Below, in pieces: positions 15,427-24,761 of a stretch of 64,000 bases of DNA. Source of the stretch: Clostridium sp. OM02-18AC (lineage in GTDB: Bacteria > Bacillota > Clostridia > Lachnospirales > Lachnospiraceae). The notes beneath the pieces were generated by a model. That model saw only the letters and a program-made list of their open reading frames with translations, was not told where the DNA came from and ran no database searches. The DNA is taken from positions 1-64,000 of the forward strand of contig NZ_QULW01000008.1 of the NCBI RefSeq assembly GCF_003481825.1, read 5' to 3'. The stretch's first letter is position 1. The number at the start of each line of letters is the position of its first letter. The position numbers were made by a program, and so were the translations under genes.

Positions 15427-16490
15427 TGGACGGAATCATCAATGTATACAAGGAAAAAGGCTTTACCTCCCACGATGTGGTAGCGAAGCTTCGCGGCATC
15501 CTGCGCATGAAAAAGATTGGGCACACTGGTACTTTGGACCCGGCAGCGGAAGGGGTACTTCCGGTCTGTTTAGGCAAGGGCACCAGACTTTGCGATATGC
15601 TGACCGATAAGACCAAGACTTACCGCGCTGTGCTGCTTCTGGGACAGGAGACCGATACCCAGGACACCACAGGAACCGTTCTGGCAGAGTATCCGGTCGA
15701 GGTAACTGAAGAAGCCGTGCGGGAGGCGATCTACAGCTTTCTCGGTGACTATATGCAGATCCCGCCGATGTACTCTGCCTTAAAGGTCAACGGAAAAAAA
15801 CTTTACGAGCTGGCTCGTCAGGGCAAAGAAGTAGAGCGTCAGCCAAGACCGGTACAGATTCTGGATATCCAGATCGAGCAGGTGGATCTGCCGCGTGTGA
15901 CATTTTCCGTGACCTGTTCCAAAGGAACCTACATCCGTACCCTGTGCTATGACATTGGAAGAAAACTGGGCTGCGGCGGCTGCATGGAATCTTTGCTCCG
16001 CACCCGCGTGGACCGCTTTAGGCTGGAAGATAGCCTGACCCTGTCCCAGATTGAGAAACTTCGGGATGAAGGACGCGTAGAAGAATACGTGGTTCCGGTA
16101 GAAGGTGTATTCCTGGGACTTCCAGCGCTGGTGACAAAAGCAGGAGAAGGGGACAAGCTGGTACATAATGGGAATCCGTTTACGGCGGAGGTAGCAGAAG
16201 TGGAAAATGAGGCAGGGCAGAAACAGACGGAACTGCTCTCTGCTTCCCAAAACCGGACTGCATTGCCGAAAACAGAAGCTGCTCTGCCAGAGAACGAAGT
16301 GGTGCAGAACAGTATGGCCACAGAATTATCTGGAAGATCTGAAAACGAACGTGATTTGGCTTCATCTATTGCAGACCGCTTTGACGGCGTCCGCGTCTAT
16401 GACAGCGAGCACCATTTTATCGGCATCTACCGTTACAGCGAAGAAAAACGGCGTTATCAGCCACAGAAAATATTTCTTGGGGGAAACTAG
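15426..16490 (+). CDS. truB: tRNA pseudouridine(55) synthase TruB with C-terminal insertion
   Basis: TruB converts U55 in the T loop of tRNAs to pseudouridine. The catalytic motif GTLDPAAEGVLPVCLG with the nucleophilic aspartate is at about residue 37, and SALKVNGKKLYELAR and KGTYIRTLCYDIG follow. The start is GTG at 15426, overlapping the nrnA stop by one base, with AAGGAG 11 bases upstream. The protein is 354 residues rather than about 300-310: a Glu/Asn/Ala-rich stretch of some 55 residues (about 255-310) interrupts the C-terminal PUA-like region before GVRVYDSEHHFIGIYR. Confidence 0.94.
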   Translation: MDGIINVYKEKGFTSHDVVAKLRGILRMKKIGHTGTLDPAAEGVLPVCLGKGTRLCDMLTDKTKTYRAVLLLGQETDTQDTTGTVLAEYPVEVTEEAVREAIYSFLGDYMQIPPMYSALKVNGKKLYELARQGKEVERQPRPVQILDIQIEQVDLPRVTFSVTCSKGTYIRTLCYDIGRKLGCGGCMESLLRTRVDRFRLEDSLTLSQIEKLRDEGRVEEYVVPVEGVFLGLPALVTKAGEGDKLVHNGNPFTAEVAEVENEAGQKQTELLSASQNRTALPKTEAALPENEVVQNSMATELSGRSENERDLASSIADRFDGVRVYDSEHHFIGIYRYSEEKRRYQPQKIFLGGN

Positions 16491-16492
16491 TT

Positions 16493-17446
16493 ATGAAGGT
16501 AATTACCGGGACCAGGGAGTTTTGTATCGAGGAACCAACCGTGGTAACCATTGGAAAATTTGACGGGCGGCATCAGGGACACCAGAAGCTGTTAAAAGAG
16601 ATGCTGCGCTTAAAAGCAAGCCGCGGATGGAAAACAGCAGTTTTTACCTTTGACATGGCACCGCTTGGTGTTGTGGAAGGAAAGCGGGCGACGGTTATTA
16701 CCACCAACGAGGAACGTCGCAACAACATGCAGGCCATGGGTATGGACTATCTGGTGGAGTATCCCTTTAACCGGGAAGTGGCAGCCATGTCACCGGAACG
16801 CTTTGTCACGGATGTGCTGGTTGGACAGATGCACGCAAAGGCAGTGGTTGCCGGACCAGACTGCAGTTTTGGCTATAAAGGAGCCGGAAACGCGGAGCTC
16901 CTTCGCAAGATGGGACCAGAATACGGGTTTGAGACGATCATCATCGAGAAAAAGCAGGACGAGCACCGTGACATCAGCAGTACCTATGTCCGGGAAGAAC
17001 TGGACCGCGGCAACATCGAAAAAGCCAATGAGCTTTTGGGCGAGCCCTATGCGATCCACGGAACCGTGGTACATGGCAACCATATCGGCGGCGATGTCCT
17101 GGGATTTCCGACCGCAAACATCCTTCCGCCGCCAGAGAAGCATCTGCCGCCGTTTGGCGTGTATGTTTCCCGCGTGCTGATCGACGGAACGTTTTATGGC
17201 GGAGTCAGCAACATCGGCAGAAAACCCACGATCCAGGGCGAAAATCCGGTCGGGGTGGAAACCTATGTCATGGGACTGGATGAAAATCTGTACGGAAAAA
17301 AGATTCAGGTCCAGCTTTTGAGTTTTGAGCGGCCGGAGCAGAAGTTTGATTCTCTGGAGGCACTCAAAGAACGGATCGGGAAAGATAAAGAGTATGCAGC
17401 TGTGTATGTGGCTGCGCATCCGGAACTGTTTGGGACAAAAGCATAA
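16493..17446 (+). CDS. ribF: Bifunctional riboflavin kinase / FAD synthetase RibF
   Basis: RibF makes FMN from riboflavin and then FAD. The N-terminal nucleotidyltransferase half carries TIGKFDGRHQGHQ (residues 18-30) and ISSTYVRE; the C-terminal flavokinase half carries GFPTANI near 205 and GVSNIGRKPT. The family GxFDGxHxGH motif reads GKFDGRHQGH. Length 317 is normal. It starts three bases after truB and is the last gene of the operon, followed by a strong terminator. Confidence 0.95.
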   Translation: MKVITGTREFCIEEPTVVTIGKFDGRHQGHQKLLKEMLRLKASRGWKTAVFTFDMAPLGVVEGKRATVITTNEERRNNMQAMGMDYLVEYPFNREVAAMSPERFVTDVLVGQMHAKAVVAGPDCSFGYKGAGNAELLRKMGPEYGFETIIIEKKQDEHRDISSTYVREELDRGNIEKANELLGEPYAIHGTVVHGNHIGGDVLGFPTANILPPPEKHLPPFGVYVSRVLIDGTFYGGVSNIGRKPTIQGENPVGVETYVMGLDENLYGKKIQVQLLSFERPEQKFDSLEALKERIGKDKEYAAVYVAAHPELFGTKA

Positions 17447-17451
17447 TAGAG

Positions 17452-17494
17452 CGAAAAAGGAGGCATCCCTGTTTTTGGAATGCCTCCTTTTTCG
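17452..17494. terminator. Bidirectional terminator between ribF and the DUF1846 gene
   Basis: CGAAAAAGGAGGCAT pairs perfectly with ATGCCTCCTTTTTCG; A and T runs in the stem make it work in both directions between the two convergent genes. Confidence 0.9.
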
Positions 17495-17516
17495 TAAGAT
17501 AATGGTCAATCAAAAA

Positions 17517-18995
17517 TTAATGATACAGCCGGTTGTTTTCGTAAATTGGCTCAGAAGTGAGGTTCAGACCCAGCTTCTTGAAGGTATTGGTATCAACAGA
17601 GGAAAGCATAACAGAGGTGTGAAGCTCGCATCCTCTTAATTTCGGAAGCTGCTCTAACGCAAGCTTTGCGTTCGGATCGGTTGCAGCGCACATGGAGAGG
17701 GCAATCAGCACCTCATCGGTGTGCAGACGTGGGTTTTTGCTTCCAAGGTATCCGGTCTTTAATCCCTGGATCGGCTCAATGAAGGTCGGGGAGATTAAGT
17801 GGATGTCGTCGGAAATGCCGCCGAGTTCTTTGACTGCGTTTAACAGGACTGCTGCGGAAGCTCCAAGCAGGGCAGTGGTTTTTCCGGTGACGATCTTTCC
17901 GTCCGGAAGCTCCATGGCTGCAGTCGGTGCGTTGGTCTCTTTGGCGAGGTTTACAGCAACCGGAACGACACTTCTCATGTCGGTTGTGATCTTAGCCTGC
18001 TTCATAAGGAGCTCAATCTTGTAAACCTCGTCCTTGCTGCCCTTGTCTTTTGCCACGCGGTTTAATGCCTGGTAGTAACGGCGAATGATTTCCTGGCGGG
18101 ATGCCTCCTGGCATGCTTCGTCATCGATGATGCAGTTTCCGGCCATGTTGACGCCCATGTCAGTCGGGGATTTGTACGGGCAGTAGCCGTAGATGCCCTC
18201 GAACATGGCAGCCAGAACCGGGTAGATCTCGACGTCACGGTTGTAGTTCACGGTAGTCACGCCGTAAGCCTCTAAGTGGAACGGATCGATCATGTTGACA
18301 TCGTTTAAGTCTGCGGTAGCGGCCTCATATGCCAGGTTGACCGGATGCTTTAACGGGATGTTCCAGATCGGGAAGGTCTCGAATTTTGCGTAGCCAGCCT
18401 TGATGCCGCGCTTGTTCTCATGGTAGAGCTGGGAGAGGCAGGTAGCCATTTTTCCGCTTCCAGGTCCCGGTGCGGTGATGATGACAAGCGGCTTGGTGGT
18501 TTCGATATAGTCGTTCTTTCCATAGCCCTCGTCGCTTACGATGTGGGCGATGTTGTTCGGGTATCCGTCGATCGGATAATGACGGTATACTTTGATGCCA
18601 AGATGCTCAAGCTTTGTCTTAAAGACATCTGCGGAAGTCTGTCCGGTGTAGCGGGTGATGACTACGCTGCCGACATACAGACCCTTGTCGCGGTATTCCT
18701 GGATCAGACGGAGAACGTCTGCATCGTAGGTGATGCCAAGGTCGTGGCGGATCTTATTTTTTTCAATATCTGCCGCATTGATCGCGATGACGATCTCGGC
18801 CTGGTCCGCTAACTGCAGAAGCATTTTCAGCTTACTGTCCGGCGCAAAACCCGGCAGGACGCGGGAAGCATGGTAGTCGTCAAACAGCTTGCCGCCAAAC
18901 TCCAGATATAACTTGTCTCCGAACTGGCTGATCCGCTCGCGGATGTGTTCGGACTGCATCTTTAAGTACTTTTGATTGTCAAATCCAATTTTCAT
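17517..18995 (-). CDS. DUF1846 (UPF0371) family protein
   Basis: A 492-residue cytoplasmic protein of the DUF1846/UPF0371 family, conserved in Firmicutes and of unknown function. It has a P-loop-like glycine-rich segment APGPGSGKMATCLSQLYHE near residue 200, and the conserved GVNMAGNCIIDD and LEQLPKLRGCELH blocks. I choose the start MKIGFDNQKYLKMQ at 18995, the conserved N-terminus; AAAGGGG lies 10 bases upstream and seven further codons are open. Monocistronic, convergent with ribF. Confidence 0.88.
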   Translation of the reverse strand: MKIGFDNQKYLKMQSEHIRERISQFGDKLYLEFGGKLFDDYHASRVLPGFAPDSKLKMLLQLADQAEIVIAINAADIEKNKIRHDLGITYDADVLRLIQEYRDKGLYVGSVVITRYTGQTSADVFKTKLEHLGIKVYRHYPIDGYPNNIAHIVSDEGYGKNDYIETTKPLVIITAPGPGSGKMATCLSQLYHENKRGIKAGYAKFETFPIWNIPLKHPVNLAYEAATADLNDVNMIDPFHLEAYGVTTVNYNRDVEIYPVLAAMFEGIYGYCPYKSPTDMGVNMAGNCIIDDEACQEASRQEIIRRYYQALNRVAKDKGSKDEVYKIELLMKQAKITTDMRSVVPVAVNLAKETNAPTAAMELPDGKIVTGKTTALLGASAAVLLNAVKELGGISDDIHLISPTFIEPIQGLKTGYLGSKNPRLHTDEVLIALSMCAATDPNAKLALEQLPKLRGCELHTSVMLSSVDTNTFKKLGLNLTSEPIYENNRLYH

Positions 18996-19058
18996 AGTAA
19001 TAATACCCCTTTCCATGCGAGCTATTGTATCACATAAAATTCAGTTTTGCACCTGGAT

Positions 19059-19088
19059 TTGTCAAAAAAATAGAATGTGTGTTATAAT
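19059..19088 (+). promoter_or_regulatory. Promoter of the DUF4015 lipoprotein gene
   Basis: TTGTCA (19059-19064) and TATAAT (19083-19088) with an 18-bp spacer; the predicted leader is about 130 nt long and contains a folded element. Confidence 0.7.
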
Positions 19089-19113
19089 CGGCTTATACTG
19101 TGGGTTTACGTTA

Positions 19114-19197
19114 CTGTACGCGATAGAAATTTCCTGAATCAATGGGGGCGCCACTGGCATCTCACTGATGTCTAACGAAACTGAAAATTCCGTACAG
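19114..19197 (+). promoter_or_regulatory. Structured 5' leader, candidate cis-regulatory RNA
   Basis: CTGTACG (19114-19120) pairs with CGTACAG (19191-19197); GAAATTTC (19126-19133) pairs with GAAAATTC (19183-19190) with one mismatch; inside, GGCATC and GATGTC (about 19157-19173) form a hairpin next to a GGGGGCGCC stretch. The closed multi-stem fold between promoter and ribosome binding site suggests a regulatory RNA. It does not match a riboswitch class I know. Confidence 0.45.
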
Positions 19198-19226
19198 AAT
19201 TAGAATGCAGGAGAGGAATTACGCGC

Positions 19227-20795
19227 ATGAAAGAAAAACGAAGATGGCTTCTGGCCGGTCTGTTACTGTTTGTGTTTGCAATCACGGGATGCAGTTTTCT
19301 CCACAATGCTGAGAAAATTGCCACGGCACCTGATCCGATCGTGGTGGGGAACGATGCGCAGGATCAGACGGAAGCGGACGCAGCAGCAGACAGAGCAGGG
19401 CAGAATGCAGAAGCCGAAGAACAAAAATTAATATCAGAAATTGAAATTGAATCCAGACCGCACCGGGATGCTATAAAGGCAAAGGGCATTTATATTTCCG
19501 CTTATGTGGCAGGAACTCCGGTCATGGTGGATAACCTCCTTCAGGAATTTGACAAGACCGAGGCCAACGCGCTGGTCATTGACTTTAAAGATGACTTTGG
19601 CCGTGTGGTGTGTGAGACGGAGTCTCCGCTCATAAACCAGCTTGGTTCGACGAAAGTTTATATTGAAGATATGGCTGGTCTGATGCAGAACCTGAAGGAA
19701 CACCATATTTATACCATTGCGCGGATCCCGGCTTTCCGTGATGCGTGGCTTTCGGAGGCACAGCCAGACTGGTGCGTAAAAAAGTCCGATGGAAGCGTGT
19801 TTAAAGACCGTGATGATCATGCCTGGGTTAATCCTTACAAACAGGAAGCCTGGGATTATCTGACGGAGATTGCCCTGGAAGCGAAAAAACTGGGATTTGA
19901 TGAGATCCAGTTCGATTATGTGCGTTTCTGTACGGAAAAAGGCATGCAGGACGCAGTCTTTGATGAGGAAGATACGAAGGGGCGCAGCCGGACAGATATC
20001 ATTCTGGAGTTTATGGAATACGAGTACGAGAAGCTGAGCGCTGAGGGGCTGTTTGTGTCGGCAGATGTGTTTGGCGCGATCATCAACAGTGATGTCAATG
20101 CAGACTCCGTGGGACAGATTTACGGAGAGATGGCGAAACATCTGGACTATATCAGCCCCATGATCTATCCGTCGCATTATTCGGATGGAAACTATGGAAT
20201 CGATCATCCGGATATGCGTCCGTACGATACCATCTGTGCGGCACTGACAGAGTCCAGAAAGGAATTGTACTTTGCCGGACTAAATGGAGACCATGTGGCA
20301 GAGGTCCGTCCGTGGCTTCAGGATTTTACGGCGAGCTGGCTGAAAAACCATATTCCGTACGGCGGGGAACAGGTGCGTGACCAGATCCGGGCAGTCTATG
20401 ACTGCGGCTACAATGAGTGGCTTTTGTGGGATGCAGCATGCACTTACGACTGGGATGGACTCTTGACACCGGAAGCGGCAGAAGAGGAGCAGAAAACAAT
20501 CGAAGCCTCCAGGGATGAGCTCCCGGAGACAACCTATGCACCGGAAGAGGCCGGACACGATGCCCTGACGGTGCCGACCGGGGCTGGTGTGCAAAGTGGA
20601 GAGGAAGCACAAGGTGGAAATCCTGCTTCGGATGGAAAAACCAGTGCAGCTGGGGGTGCTTCTTCTGGCAAAAAAGGAGAAAAGCTGGCTGTCGGGGATT
20701 TCCCGGCGGCCCAGGCGCTTTCGGAAGCGTTGGAAACCGCAGAGGAGCCGGGAACTCCGCCGGAGACCGGCACGACACTTCCGCCGACCGTGTAA
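19227..20795 (+). CDS. DUF4015 (putative glycoside hydrolase-like) lipoprotein
   Basis: A secreted lipoprotein: residues 1-21 form a signal peptide ending in the lipobox ITGC, so Cys22 would be lipidated. Residues about 80-410 match the DUF4015 family, a TIM-barrel related to glycoside hydrolases, with KGIYISAYVAGT, VIDFKDDFGRV, DEIQFDYVRF and DYISPMIYPSHY; acidic residues in FDYVRF and neighbouring strands are candidate catalytic ones. The last 110 residues are a low-complexity Glu/Ala/Gly/Pro tail. Carbohydrate substrate unknown. It has its own promoter and structured leader. Confidence 0.85.
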   Translation: MKEKRRWLLAGLLLFVFAITGCSFLHNAEKIATAPDPIVVGNDAQDQTEADAAADRAGQNAEAEEQKLISEIEIESRPHRDAIKAKGIYISAYVAGTPVMVDNLLQEFDKTEANALVIDFKDDFGRVVCETESPLINQLGSTKVYIEDMAGLMQNLKEHHIYTIARIPAFRDAWLSEAQPDWCVKKSDGSVFKDRDDHAWVNPYKQEAWDYLTEIALEAKKLGFDEIQFDYVRFCTEKGMQDAVFDEEDTKGRSRTDIILEFMEYEYEKLSAEGLFVSADVFGAIINSDVNADSVGQIYGEMAKHLDYISPMIYPSHYSDGNYGIDHPDMRPYDTICAALTESRKELYFAGLNGDHVAEVRPWLQDFTASWLKNHIPYGGEQVRDQIRAVYDCGYNEWLLWDAACTYDWDGLLTPEAAEEEQKTIEASRDELPETTYAPEEAGHDALTVPTGAGVQSGEEAQGGNPASDGKTSAAGGASSGKKGEKLAVGDFPAAQALSEALETAEEPGTPPETGTTLPPTV

Positions 20796-20969
20796 CGGAA
20801 AAATGACAACGGTTCACAGAATGTGATTTTCCAGACTAAAAAGTAAACAGATAGAAAATTCAGAAAAGTGAATGTGGAAAATAGTTGCCGGATGTAGGAA
20901 TAACAAAAACAGAAGACAAAAAACAAAAGGCAGAAAAAAGAAGACAGAAAAAACAGGCAGGAATGAACG

Positions 20970-21614
20970 ATGACAGAGCGAATTGTAAGACCGGGCGAAT
21001 TTTACCGGCATTTTAAAAATAAACTGTACCAGATCGTGGCAGTGGCAAAACACTCAGAAACCGGTGAGCGCATGGTGGTTTACCAGGCGCTTTACGGGGA
21101 CTTTAGGGTGTATGTGCGTCCCTACGACATGTTTACCAGTGAAGTGGATCATGAAAAGTACCCGCAAGTAAGCCAGAAGTGGCGGTTTGAGCGGGTAGAA
21201 TTTGGTGTGCCGGAGAAACAAAACGCAGAAGCGTGCGAAACAGAGCAGAGTTTTGGAACCTGCGCAGAGCAGCGGGCGGCTCAGGCTTTCGGACAGAAAT
21301 CCGCCGGATGGAATGCAGCGTTGCCAGAAACGCAGAAAAATACAGTGATGCCGGAAACAAACCAGAAAATTACGCAGCACTATGCTGACCGCACCCCGGA
21401 TCCGGTATTCCTCCAGTTTCTGGATACGGAAGATTTTGACCTTCGCATGGAATGCTTAAAGCAGCTGGAAAACCGCATTACTCAGCAGGAATTAGACAGC
21501 ATGTATCTGGTTCTGGATATGAAACCGGAGCGGGGATCCCTGCAGGAGCAGCTTTACGCGGTACGCCGCTTCCTCACCATGCAGAAGCGCTATGACGGCA
21601 GCAGACTGCGCTAA
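20970..21614 (+). CDS. DUF1653 domain protein with extra C-terminal domain
   Basis: Residues 7-60 are a DUF1653 domain (GEFYRHFKNKLYQIVAVAKH, VVYQALYGDFRVYVRPYDMF), a small beta-barrel-like family of unknown function. A hydrophilic linker rich in Gln, Ala and Glu (75-130) follows, then a helical C-terminal region with FLQFLDTEDFDLRMECLKQL. Most DUF1653 proteins are only 70-90 residues, so the 214-residue form is an extended version. It lies upstream of uvrC with 84 bases between; no function can be given. Confidence 0.75.
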   Translation: MTERIVRPGEFYRHFKNKLYQIVAVAKHSETGERMVVYQALYGDFRVYVRPYDMFTSEVDHEKYPQVSQKWRFERVEFGVPEKQNAEACETEQSFGTCAEQRAAQAFGQKSAGWNAALPETQKNTVMPETNQKITQHYADRTPDPVFLQFLDTEDFDLRMECLKQLENRITQQELDSMYLVLDMKPERGSLQEQLYAVRRFLTMQKRYDGSRLR

Positions 21615-21698
21615 AATTTTTCGCAGGCACTGTTGACGTTTCAGCAGTCCCATGAAAATTTTGGCAGACAGTGCACGAGGAAGGACAGATAGAAAACC

Positions 21699-23609
21699 AT
21701 GTTATTTGATATCGAAGAAGAATTGAAAAAGCTTCCGTCCCAGCCGGGTGTTTACATCATGCACGATGCGAAGGATGAGATCATCTATGTGGGTAAGGCC
21801 ATCAGCTTAAAGAACCGGGTGCGCCAGTATTTCCAGAGCAGCCGGGGAAAAACGGCGAAGATCCAGCAGATGGTATCCCGCATTGCCCGGTTTGAATACA
21901 TTGTGACGGATTCAGAGTTAGAGGCTCTGGTGCTGGAATGCAACCTGATCAAGGAGCATCAGCCCCGCTACAATACGATGCTAAAGGATGATAAGGCATA
22001 TCCATACATCCGTGTGACGGTGGGGGAAGATTTTCCGCGGGTGCAGTTTGCGCGGACCATGAAAAAGGACAAGAGCCGCTACTTTGGCCCTTATACCAGT
22101 GCCGGAGCGGTAAAAGATACGATCGATCTGATCCACAAGCTTTATAAGGTGCGTACCTGCAATCGCTTTTTGCCGCGTGACATCGGCAAAGACCGGCCCT
22201 GCTTAAATTATCACATCAAACAGTGCGATGCACCGTGCCAGGGGTATATCAGCAAAGAGGCGTATGCAGAGCATATCCGGCAGGTGCTGGAATTCTTAAA
22301 TGGACATTATGACAATCTCTTAAAGCAGCTGGAACATCAGATGATGGATGCGGCCGAAAAGATGGAATACGAAAAGGCAGCAGAATACCGGGATCTCTTA
22401 GCCAGTGTCAAAAAGGTAGCCCAGAAGCAGAAGATAACCAGCAGCAGTATGGAGGACCGGGACATCATTGCACTGGCGATGAACGACACCGACGCAGTGG
22501 TGCAGGTGTTCTTTGTGCGGGAAGGCAAGCTGATCGGCCGGGAACATTTTGGCATCCGCATCGGAGCGGAAAAGGAAAGCCGGCAGATCCTGACCAGCTT
22601 TGTGAAGCAGTTTTATGCCGGAACCCCGTTTTTACCGAAAGAACTCTGGGTGCAGCAGGAACTGGAAGACACGGAGGTGATCGAGCAGTGGCTCAGCACC
22701 AGAAAAGGACAGAAGGTTCACATTGTGGTGCCGAAGAAGGGAGAGAAGGAACGGTTGGTCGAACTGGCCCGGAAAAATGCTTCCATGGTACTGCGGCAGG
22801 ATTTTGAGCGGAATCAGCGGGAGGAGATGCGCACCACGGGAGCCATGAACGAGGTGGCTTCCTGGCTTGGCCTTTCCGGTGTGCGCCGGATTGAGGCATT
22901 CGATATCTCCAATATTTCCGGCTATGAATCGGTTGGTTCCATGGTTGTGTATGAGGACGGTAAGCCAAAACGAAGCGATTACCGCAAATTCCGCATTAAA
23001 ACCGTCATCGGGCCAAACGATTACGCTTCCATGCGGGAGGTGCTGATGCGGCGCTTTACCCATGGACTTGAGGAATTATCCCAGTTAAAGGAACGCGGCG
23101 TGGAGAAACAGTTCGGAAGCTTTACCCGTTTCCCGGACCTTCTGATGATGGATGGCGGCCGGGGCCAGGTCAATATTGCGGAAGAAGTGCTTGCGGAACT
23201 CGGACTTTCCATTCCAGTCTGCGGCATGGTGAAGGACGACAACCACCGCACCCGCGGACTCTATTACCAGAATGTGGAGATTCCGATTGACCGTCATTCG
23301 GAAGGATTCCGGCTCATCACCCGTATCCAGGATGAGGCACACCGCTTTGCCATTGAGTATCACCGCAGTCTGCGCAGCAAGAGTCAGGTGCGTTCGATCC
23401 TGGATGATATTCCGGGAATCGGCGATACCAGGCGTAAGGCACTGATGAAGCATTTCCAGTCTATTGAGGCGGTCCAGGCTGCCAGTGAGGAAGAACTCGC
23501 CCAGGTGCCCGGCATGAACCGGGCTGCGGCAGAGAGTGTTTACCGTTTCTTCCGGAAAAAGAAGGAGGATGTGCCGGTGGAGGTTCTAGAGGAAACTGGC
23601 AATACGTGA
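21699..23609 (+). CDS. uvrC: Excinuclease ABC subunit C
   Basis: UvrC makes both incisions during nucleotide excision repair. The 636-residue protein has the N-terminal GIY-YIG nuclease (GVYIMHDAKDEIIYVGKAI, residues 19-37), the UVR domain that contacts UvrB (about 205-240), the RNase H-like nuclease (IEAFDISNISGYESVGSMVV and DGGRGQ), and two C-terminal helix-hairpin-helix motifs (DDIPGIGDTRRKAL). All expected domains and the normal length are present. Confidence 0.97.
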   Translation: MLFDIEEELKKLPSQPGVYIMHDAKDEIIYVGKAISLKNRVRQYFQSSRGKTAKIQQMVSRIARFEYIVTDSELEALVLECNLIKEHQPRYNTMLKDDKAYPYIRVTVGEDFPRVQFARTMKKDKSRYFGPYTSAGAVKDTIDLIHKLYKVRTCNRFLPRDIGKDRPCLNYHIKQCDAPCQGYISKEAYAEHIRQVLEFLNGHYDNLLKQLEHQMMDAAEKMEYEKAAEYRDLLASVKKVAQKQKITSSSMEDRDIIALAMNDTDAVVQVFFVREGKLIGREHFGIRIGAEKESRQILTSFVKQFYAGTPFLPKELWVQQELEDTEVIEQWLSTRKGQKVHIVVPKKGEKERLVELARKNASMVLRQDFERNQREEMRTTGAMNEVASWLGLSGVRRIEAFDISNISGYESVGSMVVYEDGKPKRSDYRKFRIKTVIGPNDYASMREVLMRRFTHGLEELSQLKERGVEKQFGSFTRFPDLLMMDGGRGQVNIAEEVLAELGLSIPVCGMVKDDNHRTRGLYYQNVEIPIDRHSEGFRLITRIQDEAHRFAIEYHRSLRSKSQVRSILDDIPGIGDTRRKALMKHFQSIEAVQAASEEELAQVPGMNRAAAESVYRFFRKKKEDVPVEVLEETGNT

Positions 23610-23736
23610 CCGGTAATGACAAGTTACGGAAAATATGGTATGATAAAGCTATTCTGAAAAAGAAGAAAAACAGTGATAGACTGTGCCTGTTCGTCTGTGT
23701 GCGGACAGAAATATTAAGATAAAGGAGCGGGGCAAT

Positions 23737-24660
23737 ATGTACGGTGTAACGATTACAGAATTAATTGAAAAAATGAAAATGAGAAACGTACTTCCGGAGA
23801 TTGATACAGACAAGGTGGTTTTAAGCCATCCGGATGTGAACCGTCCGGCACTGCAGCTGACCGGCTTTTTTGATCATTTTGACCGGGAACGTGTCCAGAT
23901 CATCGGGTATGTGGAGCAGGCCTATATCAATACCCTGCCAAGAGAAGTAAGGGTAGAGCGATACGATAAACTTCTTTCCAGTGAAATTCCGTGTGTCGTC
24001 TACAGCCGTGGACAGGAACCGGATGAAGACATGCAGGATCTCTGCCTGCATTATCAGGTGCCGCTTATGGTATCGGATAAGAGTACTTCCGATCTTATGG
24101 CAGAAGTAATCCGCTGGCTGAAAGTAAAGCTGGCTCCGTGCATCAGTATTCACGGTGTTCTGGTCGATGTATTCGGCGAAGGCGTCCTGATCATGGGCGA
24201 AAGCGGCATCGGCAAGAGCGAGGCAGCGCTGGAACTGATCAAGCGCGGACACCGTCTGGTATCCGACGATGTGGTTGAGATCCGGAAAGTCAGCGATGCG
24301 ACTCTGGTCGGCAGTGCACCGGATATCACCAAGCATTTCATTGAACTGCGCGGTATCGGAATCATCGATGTAAAATCCCTGTATGGTGTTGAAAGTGTGA
24401 AAGATACCCAGAACATTGATATGGTCATCAAGCTGGAAGACTGGGATAAAGATAAAGAATACGACCGGCTGGGACTGGAAGACCGTTATACCGAGTTTCT
24501 GGGCAATCAGGTGGTATGCCACAATATTCCGATCCGTCCGGGCAGAAATCTGGCGATCATCGTGGAGTCTGCTGCGGTCAACTACCGTCAGAAGAAGATG
24601 GGCTACAATGCAGCTCAGGAGCTTTACAACCGGGTACAGGCAAATCTTGGCAACAAGTAA
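23737..24660 (+). CDS. hprK: HPr kinase/phosphorylase
   Basis: HprK phosphorylates Ser46 of HPr and Crh in response to glycolytic intermediates and reverses it with phosphate, controlling carbon catabolite repression. The 307-residue protein has the N-terminal domain, the P-loop GESGIGKSEAALEL at about 153, RGHRLVSDDVVEI, and the signature LRGIGIIDVKSLYG near 205. I start at ATG 23737, preceded by AAAGGAG; 18 upstream codons are open but unlike the family. It opens the hprK-murB-rapZ-whiA-crh block. Confidence 0.95.
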   Translation: MYGVTITELIEKMKMRNVLPEIDTDKVVLSHPDVNRPALQLTGFFDHFDRERVQIIGYVEQAYINTLPREVRVERYDKLLSSEIPCVVYSRGQEPDEDMQDLCLHYQVPLMVSDKSTSDLMAEVIRWLKVKLAPCISIHGVLVDVFGEGVLIMGESGIGKSEAALELIKRGHRLVSDDVVEIRKVSDATLVGSAPDITKHFIELRGIGIIDVKSLYGVESVKDTQNIDMVIKLEDWDKDKEYDRLGLEDRYTEFLGNQVVCHNIPIRPGRNLAIIVESAAVNYRQKKMGYNAAQELYNRVQANLGNK

Positions 24661-24761
24661 AAATAAAGATATATCATTCTGGGCTGCCGGAGACGCTTGC
24701 GAAAACAGCAGCCCTTGCGAACATGAAACAGCAATCAAAAAATAAAGGCAGAAGGAACAAC

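Noticed and set aside
19114..19197. Leader considered as a fluoride or other named riboswitch
   Set aside because: A CTGATGTC-like word recalls the fluoride class, but the GGCGATGG/CGCC pseudoknot elements are missing; no other known class fits.
24681..24714. GGGCTGC/GCAGCCC hairpin between hprK and murB considered as terminator
   Set aside because: No T tract, long loop; the genes probably remain co-transcribed.
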